64,000 nt of DNA from CAZASK01 sp964487845 (GTDB lineage Bacteria > Chlamydiota > Chlamydiia > Chlamydiales > FEN-1388): assembly GCA_964487845.1 (NCBI GenBank), contig CAZASK010000008.1, positions 1 to 64,000 of the forward strand, given 5' to 3'. The notes under the pieces are model-generated. The model was not told the origin of the DNA. It saw only the letters and a program-made list of their open reading frames with translations, and did not search any database. Shown one piece after another: positions 49,928 through 58,886 of this stretch. Within the stretch, counting starts at the first letter, position 1. Every line of letters begins with the position of its first letter. Both the position numbers and the translations under genes were made by a program.

Positions 49928-50900
49928 CTCTTCTCCTCAGTGGCTCTTCATACAGCCAGCAGTAGGTCTTATGATCATCACTTCCAAACGAAGAAACCTT
50001 TCCCTGCCTGCAACGCTCCCACACGTGGGGGCAGCGATTTTGGTAGGGGCAGCCATCAAAAATACGCACCTGCGATGATCCCTCCACAACAGGGATTTTT
50101 TGTTTTCTCATTGCACGAGTCGGCTTTGCAGCAAATAAAGCCTTTGTATAGGGATGTAGGGGCGCATCGAAGATGTCTGACACGCGCCCATGTTCTACAA
50201 CGCGGGATGCATACATCACCGCAACATGATCTGCCATCTCAGCGACGACGCCCATGTCGTGTGTCACGATGACGAGGGTCATATGAAGCGACTGCTGCAG
50301 CTTTTTCACGAGGGCTAAAATTTCTTTTTGGACAGTGAGATCAAGCGCTGTCGTCGGCTCGTCGAGGATGAGCAGCCGAGGACGCATGCTGATGGCCATC
50401 GCAATCATCACGCGCTGCTTCATCCCGCCAGAAATATGATGTGGATAGGTCTCAAAAGCATTCTCTGGCCTTGGAAGGCCTACTTGCTTCAGCAGCTCCA
50501 CCACCTCATGCTCTATCTCTTCTCTGGCAGAGTTTCCATGTACCTCTATAACCTCGGCAATCTGATCTCCAATGGTAGAGACAGGGTTAAGCGCGCTGTC
50601 AGGGTCTTGGAAGACAAGGGCAATCTCTTTGCCAAGAACAGCCCTCCACTGAGATGAAGACAAAGTGAAAAGATTACGGCCTTGAAACAGCACCTTGCCA
50701 GAGAGAGAAAAGGCAGGCGAGAGCAGACGAAGCATCGCCAAACAGAGCGTCGTCTTCCCAGAGCCAGACTCTCCAATGATTGCGAGCGTCTCTCCTTGCA
50801 TGACCCTTAAAGAGACGTCAGAGACTATATGCAGAACACCTTTTGCTGTCTGCACAGTTGCATTGAGAGATTCTATGTCAAGCAGTGGCTGCATCGTCAT
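49920..50900 (-). CDS. dppD: Dipeptide/oligopeptide ABC transporter ATPase (DppD/OppD-type)
   Basis: 326 residues. Walker A GESGSGKTTLCLAML, Q-loop VFQDPDSALNPVST, signature ISGGMKQRVMIAMAI, Walker B LLILDEPTTALDLTVQ. The C-terminal extension has the oligopeptide-transporter Cys cluster (CPYQNRCPHVWERC), which may bind an Fe-S cluster in some members. First gene of dppD-dppF. Confidence 0.92.
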   Translation of the reverse strand: MTMQPLLDIESLNATVQTAKGVLHIVSDVSLRVMQGETLAIIGESGSGKTTLCLAMLRLLSPAFSLSGKVLFQGRNLFTLSSSQWRAVLGKEIALVFQDPDSALNPVSTIGDQIAEVIEVHGNSAREEIEHEVVELLKQVGLPRPENAFETYPHHISGGMKQRVMIAMAISMRPRLLILDEPTTALDLTVQKEILALVKKLQQSLHMTLVIVTHDMGVVAEMADHVAVMYASRVVEHGRVSDIFDAPLHPYTKALFAAKPTRAMRKQKIPVVEGSSQVRIFDGCPYQNRCPHVWERCRQGKVSSFGSDDHKTYCWLYEEPLRRRDD

Positions 50901-51043
50901 ATAGAGAGCTTATACCAAAACGCACATTGCATATCGAGGGAATTGCAAGCAGATTTCGCAATCAGCCATATGAAGATGCCCCCGCCCAAATAGGTGTTTT
51001 TACTGTTTGATGCTGGTTTTTCAATAGAAAAAACCATCTCATC

Positions 51044-51106
51044 TTACGCAGCAGCAACTTTTTCACGTAACTTGTTTAACTCTTCAAAAGTCGCTTGATT
51101 TGTAAC
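51044..51106 (-). pseudogene. C-terminal gene remnant next to the structured repeat
   Basis: Twenty codons in minus-strand frame read VTNQATFEELNKLREKVAAA and stop. This resembles a genuine helical protein terminus, but a TGA precedes it and no upstream coding continuation is visible beyond the inverted-repeat element at 51113. A gene truncated by the element is the simplest guess. Confidence 0.3.
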
Positions 51107-51112
51107 TCACAT

Positions 51113-51254
51113 ACGCACTTGTGATGCCAGGAGGCTTGGATTATTTTGAGTATGAGCGATGTGAGAAAACACAGTCATATCCGAAGGATATGGCGAGCAT
51201 TTCGAAAACCGCTCATGCTCAGAAGAAACAAGCCTCCTGACATCACAAGTGCGT
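51113..51254. repeat. 142-bp element with 26-bp terminal inverted repeats and nested stems
   Basis: The terminal arms (51113-51138 and 51229-51254) pair at 25 of 26 positions. Inside, GAGTATGAGCG pairs with CGCTCATGCTC (one mismatch), and ATATCC/GGATAT forms a small stem. The whole folds into one long branched hairpin. It is not next to a stop codon in a way that suggests a terminator. It resembles a miniature inverted-repeat element or a structured RNA. No target-site duplication is evident. It lies in the 397-bp gap between dppD and the hairpin at 51297. Confidence 0.85.
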
Positions 51255-51296
51255 AAAGAGAGTTTGTAAGAAAATACAACCAATATTTCTGACACC

Positions 51297-51330
51297 CATG
51301 TCAAGTTTTACAGCAGAAAAACTTGACATG
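51297..51330. promoter_or_regulatory. 12-bp inverted repeat upstream of a small gene
   Basis: CATGTCAAGTTT / AAACTTGACATG, perfect, with a 10-nt loop, ending 24 nt before the ATG at 51355. It could be an operator or a leader hairpin. The right arm contains TTGACA, a perfect -35 box, with TAGAGT/TATGAA-like sequence further downstream. Confidence 0.6.
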
Positions 51331-51354
51331 AGTGTTTTTACAGACAATAGAGTT

Positions 51355-51558
51355 ATGAAGAAAAAATATTTCTACCTATGTGGATTCCGCACATGGAATC
51401 ACTATAAAAAAGCTGAAACTCTTCTTACACTGAATACGATTATAGCTGATTTAAAAGAAGCGCATCTCACTGGGAAACCTGTATCACTTCTTACTGAAGA
51501 AGATAGAAAAAAATTAAGACAATTCAATTTATATCTGTATAAAAAATCTCCTCAATAA
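51355..51558 (+). CDS. Small hypothetical protein (67 aa)
   Basis: 67 residues starting MKKKYFYLCGFRTWNHYKKA and ending in a basic helix (RKKLRQFNLYLYKKS). No TM segment. Earlier in-frame ATGs at 51298 and 51328 lie within the inverted repeat, so I prefer 51355. There is no strong ribosome-binding site (GAGTT only). Unknown function; 65 nt before the DUF47 gene. Confidence 0.5.
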   Translation: MKKKYFYLCGFRTWNHYKKAETLLTLNTIIADLKEAHLTGKPVSLLTEEDRKKLRQFNLYLYKKSPQ

Positions 51559-51623
51559 CTCCCCTCCACAAAAGAGAAACAATCGCCAAAAATCTCTCGG
51601 CTCGATAGAATAGAGGATCTACA

Positions 51624-52319
51624 ATGAATGATTGGGATGCTTGCATGCTTCATATTCTCAACTTATTTGGACGGTCCCCTTTTGCACCGCTACAAGGCCA
51701 TATGGAAAAAGTAGCCGACTGTGTTTTTGAGCTGATACCTCTTTTTTCCGCCTTAAAAGATCAAAACTATCCTCTATTACAAAAAATTGCAGACCGCATT
51801 TCTGAACTTGAACATGCAGCAGACCTTACAAAAAATGACATCCGCAACCACATGCCAGGCAGCCTCTTTCTCTCTATAAACAGAGCCACTTTTCTGGATA
51901 TGCTCACTACACAAGACAGCATCGCCGATGTTGTAGAAGACATCGCTGTCCTCCTTACCTTGCGCGAGATGAAGCTCTTAGAAACTCTCGAAAAGCCTTT
52001 TTCTCAATTTCTCGCAAAAAATATCGAGTCCTTCGAAGGGGTGAGAAAAATCATCCAAGAGCTCCATGAACTCCTCGAATCTTCATTCGGCGGCTCAGAA
52101 GCTGAGCGCGTTAAGATGATGATCGAAGATGTTGCCTTCAAAGAGCATGAAGCCGACGTCATCCAAAGAAATCTCCTGAAGGCACTCTACCAAGCAGAAG
52201 GAAGCATCTCCTATGGCGTCTTCGATCAGTGGCAAAAAATCTTCAGCGCAGTAGGAGCTTTGTCAAATCTATCCGAAAAGCTTGCAAACTGCGTACGAAT
52301 GACACTCGATGTAAAATGA
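51624..52319 (+). CDS. DUF47/PhoU-like regulator paired with Pit
   Basis: 231 residues, all-helical. FGRSPFAPLQGHMEKVADCV, ISELEHAADLTKNDIRNHM with an E/D-rich metal site, and DVAFKEHEADVIQRNLLKAL match the TIGR00153/DUF47 family. Such proteins are encoded with Pit phosphate transporters and modulate them. Its stop overlaps the pit ATG by 4 nt (ATGA). Same pair as in Chlamydia. Confidence 0.9.
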   Translation: MNDWDACMLHILNLFGRSPFAPLQGHMEKVADCVFELIPLFSALKDQNYPLLQKIADRISELEHAADLTKNDIRNHMPGSLFLSINRATFLDMLTTQDSIADVVEDIAVLLTLREMKLLETLEKPFSQFLAKNIESFEGVRKIIQELHELLESSFGGSEAERVKMMIEDVAFKEHEADVIQRNLLKALYQAEGSISYGVFDQWQKIFSAVGALSNLSEKLANCVRMTLDVK

Positions 52320-53719
52320 TGAATGAAACATACTTTCTTATTATAGCCATTCTCTTTGGATTCTACGCCGCCTGGAATATAGGCGCCAACGACGTCGCCA
52401 ACGCAATGGGAACGTCGGTAGGATCTGGTGCACTCACTCTCATCCAAGCTGTCATCATAGCCTCCATATTCGAATTTTTGGGAGCCACCCTCTTTGGATC
52501 AAACGTCTCAGAGACACTGCAAAAAGGGCTTGTCAACCCAGAGATATTTGCAAATGAGCCAAAAGTCTTTATCCTCGGCATGCTGTCTGCACTCCTCGCT
52601 ACAGGAGCCTGGCTTCAAATAGCCTCCTACCTGGGACTTCCTGTCTCTACCACACACGCCATCTGCGGCGCCATCGTAGGCTTCGGGGCCATCGTAGGCG
52701 GCATCGACGCAGTATACTGGGACAAAGTACTCAGTATCGCGCTCACCTGGATAGCCTCGCCTCTTATCGGAGGAGCCTTCAGCTACCTCATCTTCCTTGT
52801 AATCCGCAGGAAAATTTTCTACCAACAACATCCACTTCAGGCAATCATCCGCTACCTTCCCTACATCATCGGCGTTGTCATCTTTGTGCTATCGCTCATA
52901 CTGCAACAAAACGTCCTTTTCCCTCATGCCAGCCGCATTTTGAAACTCGCCGTAGCAGCATTACTCGCAACAGCAGTCGCATTCATAACAAAAAGCTGCG
53001 TCAAAAAATTTCATATTGAGCTTGCGCCACAGAAAAATAAAGCTCTCGATCCCAATCTCCTCATCGAAGTAGAAAAGGCAAAAAAACATCTCTACCGTAT
53101 TCAAAATGCCACAAGTGGCGAGATGAACTACCATATGGGAGATATCATCCAAGAGCTAGATGGCGTCTCGCACGCCATCAGAGAAGGCAGTAACAGCGCC
53201 TCGGTACATACCGAATTTCACTGGGTGGAGAAGATATTTGGTTTTCTACAGATAGCAAGCGCCTGCCTCATGGCTTTTGCACATGGATCAAACGACGTCT
53301 CCAATGCAATAGGACCCCTTGCAGCCGTCGTCAGCACCATTCAACATGGCGCCCTCACAGAACATATCCCCGCATGGGTGCTTCTTCTTGGAGCTGTCGG
53401 CATTGTCACAGGCCTGGCCACATGGGGATGGCGCGTCATCGACACCATAGGGAAGAAAATTACGGAGCTCACCCCCAGCAGAGGATTCGCTGGTGAATTT
53501 GGAGCGGCCTGCACTATCCTCTTAGCCTCTGCATGCGGATTTCCAGTCTCTACCACACACACCTTAGTAGGATCCGTCCTCGGCGTTGGCTTAGCAGGAG
53601 GTATCGGCGCTCTCAACTTATCGACAATTAGAGATATCATCTTTTCCTGGATTATCACCATCCCAGCCGGAGCTCTTCTCTCTATCTGCTGCTACTACAC
53701 CCTATCAACTCTGCTATAA
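52316..53719 (+). CDS. pit: Inorganic phosphate transporter, Pit family
   Basis: About 467 residues, 10-12 TM segments. The duplicated PiT signature appears twice: GANDVANAMGTSVGSGALTL near the N-terminus and HGSNDVSNAIGPLAAVVST near residue 325; each half also has a GxPVSTTHA/T loop (LGLPVSTTHAICG; CGFPVSTTHTLVG). A cytoplasmic loop of about 100 residues lies between halves. It imports metal-phosphate with protons or sodium. I start at the ATG overlapping the DUF47 stop, as the N-terminal SIGANDVANA element follows normally. Confidence 0.93.
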   Translation: MMNETYFLIIAILFGFYAAWNIGANDVANAMGTSVGSGALTLIQAVIIASIFEFLGATLFGSNVSETLQKGLVNPEIFANEPKVFILGMLSALLATGAWLQIASYLGLPVSTTHAICGAIVGFGAIVGGIDAVYWDKVLSIALTWIASPLIGGAFSYLIFLVIRRKIFYQQHPLQAIIRYLPYIIGVVIFVLSLILQQNVLFPHASRILKLAVAALLATAVAFITKSCVKKFHIELAPQKNKALDPNLLIEVEKAKKHLYRIQNATSGEMNYHMGDIIQELDGVSHAIREGSNSASVHTEFHWVEKIFGFLQIASACLMAFAHGSNDVSNAIGPLAAVVSTIQHGALTEHIPAWVLLLGAVGIVTGLATWGWRVIDTIGKKITELTPSRGFAGEFGAACTILLASACGFPVSTTHTLVGSVLGVGLAGGIGALNLSTIRDIIFSWIITIPAGALLSICCYYTLSTLL

Positions 53720-53799
53720 ACCCTACATTCCGCGAGTCGGTTGTTTTTACAACGTTTCGTCTATATCCTCGTAATTTCTACATAATTGAAGCAATTATG

Positions 53800-53835
53800 G
53801 GTCTATTTTTCTACAGATTTGTAGAAAAATAGACC
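53800..53835. terminator. Bidirectional terminator between pit and oppC
   Basis: A perfect 16-bp stem with a 4-nt loop (GGTCTATTTTTCTACA and its complement), ending directly at the oppC stop codon. Its T- and A-rich stem suits both convergent units. Confidence 0.75.
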
Positions 53836-55293
53836 TTAAGACGAAGAAGCCTTCGGATCAAGAGCTGTTTGCAAGGAGCTACCCACACATGCAATCGCCA
53901 TCAAAAGGATCGTAAGTGCAATAGCAGGGGGCCACAAAAGAGCGCTCTCTTGCGGGAAAGCAGCTCTGCCCTCATCCATGAGAACGCCCCACGAGCAGGA
54001 ATGCTCCTCGCCAAGACCTAAAAATGCAAGAGCAGCCTCTCGTGTGATCGCCGCCATAATATCAAATGGTAGCAGCGCCACTACTACAACGATACAACTA
54101 GGGAGAAGATGAGAAAAAAGGACCCTAGCAGAAGAAAATCCGAGCGCACGAGCAGCCTCCACATAGGCAAGCTCTCTTTGGCGAAATGCCTCTGCTCGCA
54201 CATAGCGAAAAGAGCTCGTCCAATTAAAGATCGCAATCACAGCAATCACAATAAAAATAGACTTTGTCTCCAAAATAGCCACAATCATGAGCAGCATAAA
54301 AAAAGCAGGCATCGACTCCCACACCTCGATAAAGCGACATGCCAGCATGTCACATCTACCCCCATAATAGCCTGAAATAAGACCAAGCGGCACACCTATA
54401 AGCAAAGAAAGCAGCGTTGCCATAATCCCGACAAATAGAGAAATCCTCGCTCCATAGATGAGCGCACTCATCAAATCCTGGCGCCCTAATCGAGACAGCT
54501 CATAAAAAGGCAACAGATGATTCATCGCCTGATCTCCGCCCACATCCTCTTCCCAATGATGCATGCGAATAAGCGGGTATATAAGTCCAGATATCTTCTC
54601 TTGCTCTTGAGAGATATAAGCCCTCTTCTTTTCAAGGTAGCGCACTCTTGCCGCGAGCTGCGGCGTCTTCTGTCTTGCTTTTAGTTGTGTTAGCTCTCTT
54701 TCTTCACGCTCTTGCTCCAAGCGATAGAGTGTATAGGGTTCCTTATAATCCGGCCCAAGAGCCTCTATAAGTGCCTTGTGAGCACGCTCCAGACTTGTTT
54801 GATGGAGAACCATATGTAACTTGGCATACTCGTTCATGTAAGAAAGCTCAAAATCAAAATCAGGGAATATATACCCCTCCTTAGTAAGCTTCTCAAAGAC
54901 TTTTTGCTTTTCTTGATTCAACGAAATATCGATCGCAGGATCGATTACATGAACACATGATATTGTGATAAAAAAGGCTATCATGCCAGCAGTAAAAATC
55001 CATTTTGCAAGCGAAAAGCGTCGTATGAGGTAATAAAGAGGCAGCCACACTCCGATACAGTTACAAAAGAGATCTATTTTTTTTGTAAAGAAGAGCGAGG
55101 AAAAATAGTAACGAAAAAGTGGGAAATAGAGAGTGTTATCATAGCAGACAACAAGCGGCTTGCTCGAAGCAAAAAAGGGGGCATACAGAGCAACAACACC
55201 TATCATTAAGACAATCACTATTCCAAACACGCCAAGTGGACTTTTCATCATCTTACAAGCAATATCACTCCAATAACTTCTATGCTGATTCAT
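53836..55293 (-). CDS. oppC: Oligopeptide ABC transporter permease (OppC-type) with large insertion
   Basis: About 485 residues, against roughly 300 for OppC. The N-terminal TM is followed by an insertion of about 200 residues (two further TM segments, then a charged coiled-coil-like stretch, for example QLKARQKTPQLAARVRYLEK), and then by the normal permease core (GRQDLMSALIYGARISLFVG, EAARALGFSSARVLFSHLLP with the EAA loop, EAALAFLGLGEE). It forms the membrane channel with OppB. The ATG at 55293 overlaps the oppB stop (ATGA). A similarly enlarged arrangement is recalled for Chlamydia. Confidence 0.88.
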   Translation of the reverse strand: MNQHRSYWSDIACKMMKSPLGVFGIVIVLMIGVVALYAPFFASSKPLVVCYDNTLYFPLFRYYFSSLFFTKKIDLFCNCIGVWLPLYYLIRRFSLAKWIFTAGMIAFFITISCVHVIDPAIDISLNQEKQKVFEKLTKEGYIFPDFDFELSYMNEYAKLHMVLHQTSLERAHKALIEALGPDYKEPYTLYRLEQEREERELTQLKARQKTPQLAARVRYLEKKRAYISQEQEKISGLIYPLIRMHHWEEDVGGDQAMNHLLPFYELSRLGRQDLMSALIYGARISLFVGIMATLLSLLIGVPLGLISGYYGGRCDMLACRFIEVWESMPAFFMLLMIVAILETKSIFIVIAVIAIFNWTSSFRYVRAEAFRQRELAYVEAARALGFSSARVLFSHLLPSCIVVVVALLPFDIMAAITREAALAFLGLGEEHSCSWGVLMDEGRAAFPQESALLWPPAIALTILLMAIACVGSSLQTALDPKASSS

Positions 55294-56780
55294 CGAGCTT
55301 TCTCCAGGCTTACACGTGGATCTAGCCACATATACATGAGGTCAGCGACTAAATAGCCAAGAAGCGCAAGAAATGACCCTACGAGTACAGAAAACATCAT
55401 CACATTATAATCCCGATTGACAATGGCGTCGTAGAAAAACTTGCCGAAACCTGGAATTTCAAAGATCGTCTCTACAATGACAGAGCCCCCAAGGATGACG
55501 CCTAAAGAGCCTGCTACTGATGTCACAATTGGGATCGCGCCATTTCTTCCTACATGACCGAGGTAGAGCGTAAAAGGAGAAACACCTTTCGCTCGTGCGG
55601 TTCGTACATAGTCTTGATGGATGATATCGAGAAAGACAGCGCGAGAAAGCCTTGCCTGCATAGCAAAGCTCCCATATAAAATCGTCACAAGAGGAAGCGT
55701 AATATGCCGTAGAATATCCAAAAGCCGCTCGAGCGAAGTCATCTCATTATAGAGAGAATCAGGGCTTGAAAATCCAGCGATTGGGAAGGAGACCTGCGTG
55801 AATGGATAGTCATGATGCAGAGCCACTTTTTCTATTAAAAAGGGAGCTACTACAAAGACAGGGGAGGCATATAAAAAAAGAAGGAGTGTATTTACCACGC
55901 GATCAAAAAATGAATCTTTCCAAATGGCCATCACCATGCCAAGAATCAAACAGCCAGCAATAGTCATCACAAGCGGTAGAAGAGACAACGTCAGCGAATA
56001 GCGCAGCCTACGTATGACTTCTGCAATCACAAGCCTATTCGGATCGTTTCTTGTCGTCCCGAAGTCGAGCCTCAGTACTCGGAAGAGATATTTTGCAAAC
56101 CGCGTCATACAAAAAAACTGCTTGAGCTTGTCAGAGGCTGTCAGCTCAACACCAAGATCTTTTGCATGCTCTTCATACCATGAGACGAGAGGAAGAATCG
56201 CTGCATCAAATGCCTCTTTCGTTTGCTCACCTACCTGTATGTGATCCAAAAATAAATTATTCTCTGCGATTTTTCTATTTTCTTCTTTTTGAAAGGCTGT
56301 CAAGTCCTGCCCTTCATACACAAAACGATGCGCTCCGCGAAGCACATAGCGCCTTGCTAGCTGACGGATCACAAGAGGCGCCGCCTCATCTTGCATGATA
56401 GCTACAAGATGAGGGAGCACAAAGCGCGCCTGATCTCCCATCTGTGTTCTCATAGCCTGATATTCAGCACCTGCACTCTCTTGCTGTTTTTCACCGATCT
56501 GGGTAAGTGTAGCAAACACCTCTTCTTTCGTGATCCAGCTCCAGTCGTTAAAGAGGATCGGCAAAGTAAGGCCAAAAAACTCACGAAACTGCAAATAGCG
56601 CTCATCTTGTCCAAAGAGAGCCTGGCTTCCCTCCTGACGGCTCGCATCCCCCTGCGCATTGATCTGCATCATGAGCGCCGGCTCTCCAGGGGCCAAGTTA
56701 ATAATCACAAAGTTCACGAGGACAATACAAAACAAAGTAATAGGCAGAAGAAGGAGTCTACGAAGCACATATCCTGCCAT
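55290..56780 (-). CDS. oppB: Oligopeptide ABC transporter permease (OppB-type) with large insertion
   Basis: About 496 residues, against about 310 for OppB. MAGYVLRRLLLLPITLFCIV is the first TM. An insertion of about 190 residues follows (VLPHLVAIMQDEAAPLVIRQ is a HEAT-like helical piece), then the core (LVIAEVIRRLRYSLTLSLLP, RTARAKGVSPFTLYLGHVGR with the EAA loop, GGSVIVETIFEIPGFGKFFY). ATG 56780 has GGGAG in front and lies 2 nt after the oppA stop. Insertions in both permeases suggest a matching extracytoplasmic structure. Confidence 0.88.
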   Translation of the reverse strand: MAGYVLRRLLLLPITLFCIVLVNFVIINLAPGEPALMMQINAQGDASRQEGSQALFGQDERYLQFREFFGLTLPILFNDWSWITKEEVFATLTQIGEKQQESAGAEYQAMRTQMGDQARFVLPHLVAIMQDEAAPLVIRQLARRYVLRGAHRFVYEGQDLTAFQKEENRKIAENNLFLDHIQVGEQTKEAFDAAILPLVSWYEEHAKDLGVELTASDKLKQFFCMTRFAKYLFRVLRLDFGTTRNDPNRLVIAEVIRRLRYSLTLSLLPLVMTIAGCLILGMVMAIWKDSFFDRVVNTLLLFLYASPVFVVAPFLIEKVALHHDYPFTQVSFPIAGFSSPDSLYNEMTSLERLLDILRHITLPLVTILYGSFAMQARLSRAVFLDIIHQDYVRTARAKGVSPFTLYLGHVGRNGAIPIVTSVAGSLGVILGGSVIVETIFEIPGFGKFFYDAIVNRDYNVMMFSVLVGSFLALLGYLVADLMYMWLDPRVSLEKAR

Positions 56781-56781
56781 A

Positions 56782-58812
56782 TCACTCCCGCTTCTTCCAG
56801 GTGACAAGGACAGAGGGCTCTACAACATCAGCTCCAGGGATGAGTTCAGGATGCTCTTTGGGGATCATCAAGTTTTCGATCCAGCTCCAATAGGCGAGCG
56901 TCGTCTTCGGTGAATAAAGATAGAGATAAGGCGCGTCCTCATGTAGAATCGCGTGCACTTCATGATAGAGCTGAAGTCTTTTTTCTTCTTCTTTCTCAAA
57001 GCGAAGACGCTCAATAGCATGATCTACTCTTTCATCCGCAAAGCCAACTAAATTCGATGAGCCCTTCTTCAAGGCTCCATTTGAATGCCAGAGTTGATCT
57101 GGATCTTCTGGTGGAGGAGCGAGCTGCCATGCCAAGAAGAGTGCGTCGAAGTTCTTATCTTCAACAGCGGCTGATAAATCTGCAAAATCGACTCCTTTTA
57201 AATGGCAGCCGACACCTATTTCCTTAAAATAGGTAGAAAGCATCTCACAGTACGCTTTCGTAATAGGATTTTTCACATAAAAGAGAAGAGAAAAACGAAA
57301 AGGCACGCGCTTGCCATCTCTTTCTTTTTCTACGATGCCATCTCCATCCGCATCATACCAGCCATCTTCTGCCAGCAGTCTTTTTGCAGCTTCGGGATCA
57401 TACTGCCACTCATGGATCGCAGCATTATAAGCTTTCGACTCTTTAAAAAATGGCCCCGTGATAGCCTCAGCTTGGTCATATAAAATCTGATGAATCAGCC
57501 GCCTATAATCAACAGCCATCGAAAAAGCCTGCCGCACTTTCTTACTTTCAAAACAGCTTCTTTGCATGTTGAGAGCCAGATATGAAAAGCTGCGCGCAAG
57601 ATATTCGAGCGTTTTGACTTCATGACCTTTTTCTTTTTGGCTCATACAAAAAGGACTTTTTTGAAAGCGCTCCAGCTCTCTTAAATTCCCCGGAGGAACT
57701 ACGCAGACATCGATTTTCTGCTCCATGAAATGGCGCCACATACTGTCAGGAGAATCTACAAGTAACACTTCAACGGCATCATACAGCGCTTGATACGAGT
57801 CATAGAAGTTTGGATTTCTGCGGAAGCGAATCATCCTATCTGTTGCCCCATCAAAGATATAGGCGCCGCAAGAAGGAATCACCCGAATAGAAAAGTGATG
57901 CGCAAACTGCTGCGCCCATACGGAACTTTTGGCATAAAAGCCTGGGCTTTCATCATGGACACACAGCTTGCTACCATCTACAGCATATTGATATACCGAA
58001 CGCGCTAAAGGGCGAATCATGGCAATACGAATCTTTGCTACAACCGGAAGTTCATAGCGATCTTTTTCAACTTTTGTCTTCGTATAGGTAATTCTCAATG
58101 TATGGTCATCGATTGCCACAACAGATTCTATATTTTCAAGGAGCTGTCTCAACGTCACCGCTGTCGGCACATCGACATACGGATTTTTGACCGCCTGGAA
58201 GAAAAATACAAAATCATGAGCTGTAACCGGATGTCTTTGTAAAAAATGATCAGCCAGATGCACTTCTGGAGGAAAATGAGCACTTTCAAGTGGCTCCCAA
58301 AAAACATCCTCACGTAGATGTATTGTAAAAAATGCCTGCGGTCTATCTGGAGCATCGTCTTCATCTACAGAGAGGGCGATATCAGGGCAAAAGCGCTGAT
58401 AGGAGCCAAATTGCAATCCCATTATCCCTCTTTGTGCATAGCCGATCCATTCTGAGACATGAGCCCACTCACTAAAAGGATGCAAGTTGTCAGCTTTTCC
58501 GATTTGAGCCAGACGAAGTGTGCCATGAGGAGTAAAAGAAGGACCGAGCTGCTGAGGAAGAGTCTTCTCATAATAGGGATCTGTCTCTAAGAAGTGAGCC
58601 CCAGAAGAGGTGGTTTTTGGCAAGATGCGCTCTTTTTGAATCTGAGAAGGAATATTTTTCACCTTTTCTTCTAAAAGGTGAATCGAGCGTGACAACTTTT
58701 GCAGCTTTTCTTCTTGTATAAGCGATGACCAGTAGCACATCCCGACAAGAGATATGATGACACAAAGGCTCAAAATACGAACCACTTCTGAGAGCCAGCT
58801 TTTTTTTCTCAT
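56782..58812 (-). CDS. oppA: Oligopeptide-binding protein (SBP family 5, OppA-type)
   Basis: About 676 residues, longer than the usual 540. The N-terminal hydrophobic segment (IISLVGMCYWSSLI) has no clear lipobox and no obvious cleavage site, so it may be membrane-anchored. A coiled-coil-like stretch (SRSIHLLEEKVKNIPSQIQK) precedes the binding domain, which includes PVTAHDFVFFFQAVKNPYVD, YLALNMQRSCFESKKVRQAF and DGWYDADGDGIVEKERDGK. It captures peptides for OppBC. I prefer the ATG at 58812 over one 21 codons upstream. First gene of oppA-oppB-oppC, divergent from glgP. Confidence 0.88.
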   Translation of the reverse strand: MRKKSWLSEVVRILSLCVIISLVGMCYWSSLIQEEKLQKLSRSIHLLEEKVKNIPSQIQKERILPKTTSSGAHFLETDPYYEKTLPQQLGPSFTPHGTLRLAQIGKADNLHPFSEWAHVSEWIGYAQRGIMGLQFGSYQRFCPDIALSVDEDDAPDRPQAFFTIHLREDVFWEPLESAHFPPEVHLADHFLQRHPVTAHDFVFFFQAVKNPYVDVPTAVTLRQLLENIESVVAIDDHTLRITYTKTKVEKDRYELPVVAKIRIAMIRPLARSVYQYAVDGSKLCVHDESPGFYAKSSVWAQQFAHHFSIRVIPSCGAYIFDGATDRMIRFRRNPNFYDSYQALYDAVEVLLVDSPDSMWRHFMEQKIDVCVVPPGNLRELERFQKSPFCMSQKEKGHEVKTLEYLARSFSYLALNMQRSCFESKKVRQAFSMAVDYRRLIHQILYDQAEAITGPFFKESKAYNAAIHEWQYDPEAAKRLLAEDGWYDADGDGIVEKERDGKRVPFRFSLLFYVKNPITKAYCEMLSTYFKEIGVGCHLKGVDFADLSAAVEDKNFDALFLAWQLAPPPEDPDQLWHSNGALKKGSSNLVGFADERVDHAIERLRFEKEEEKRLQLYHEVHAILHEDAPYLYLYSPKTTLAYWSWIENLMIPKEHPELIPGADVVEPSVLVTWKKRE

Positions 58813-58886
58813 AACACTAAAATTTGAATTTCTATATAAACCATAACTATAGAGGGAAACACCCATTTTTTCCAATGAGATGGATT

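Noticed and set aside
51107..51304. 65-codon minus-strand frame over the inverted-repeat element
   Set aside because: It follows from the repeat arms; the translation shows no protein character and the DNA structure explains the region.
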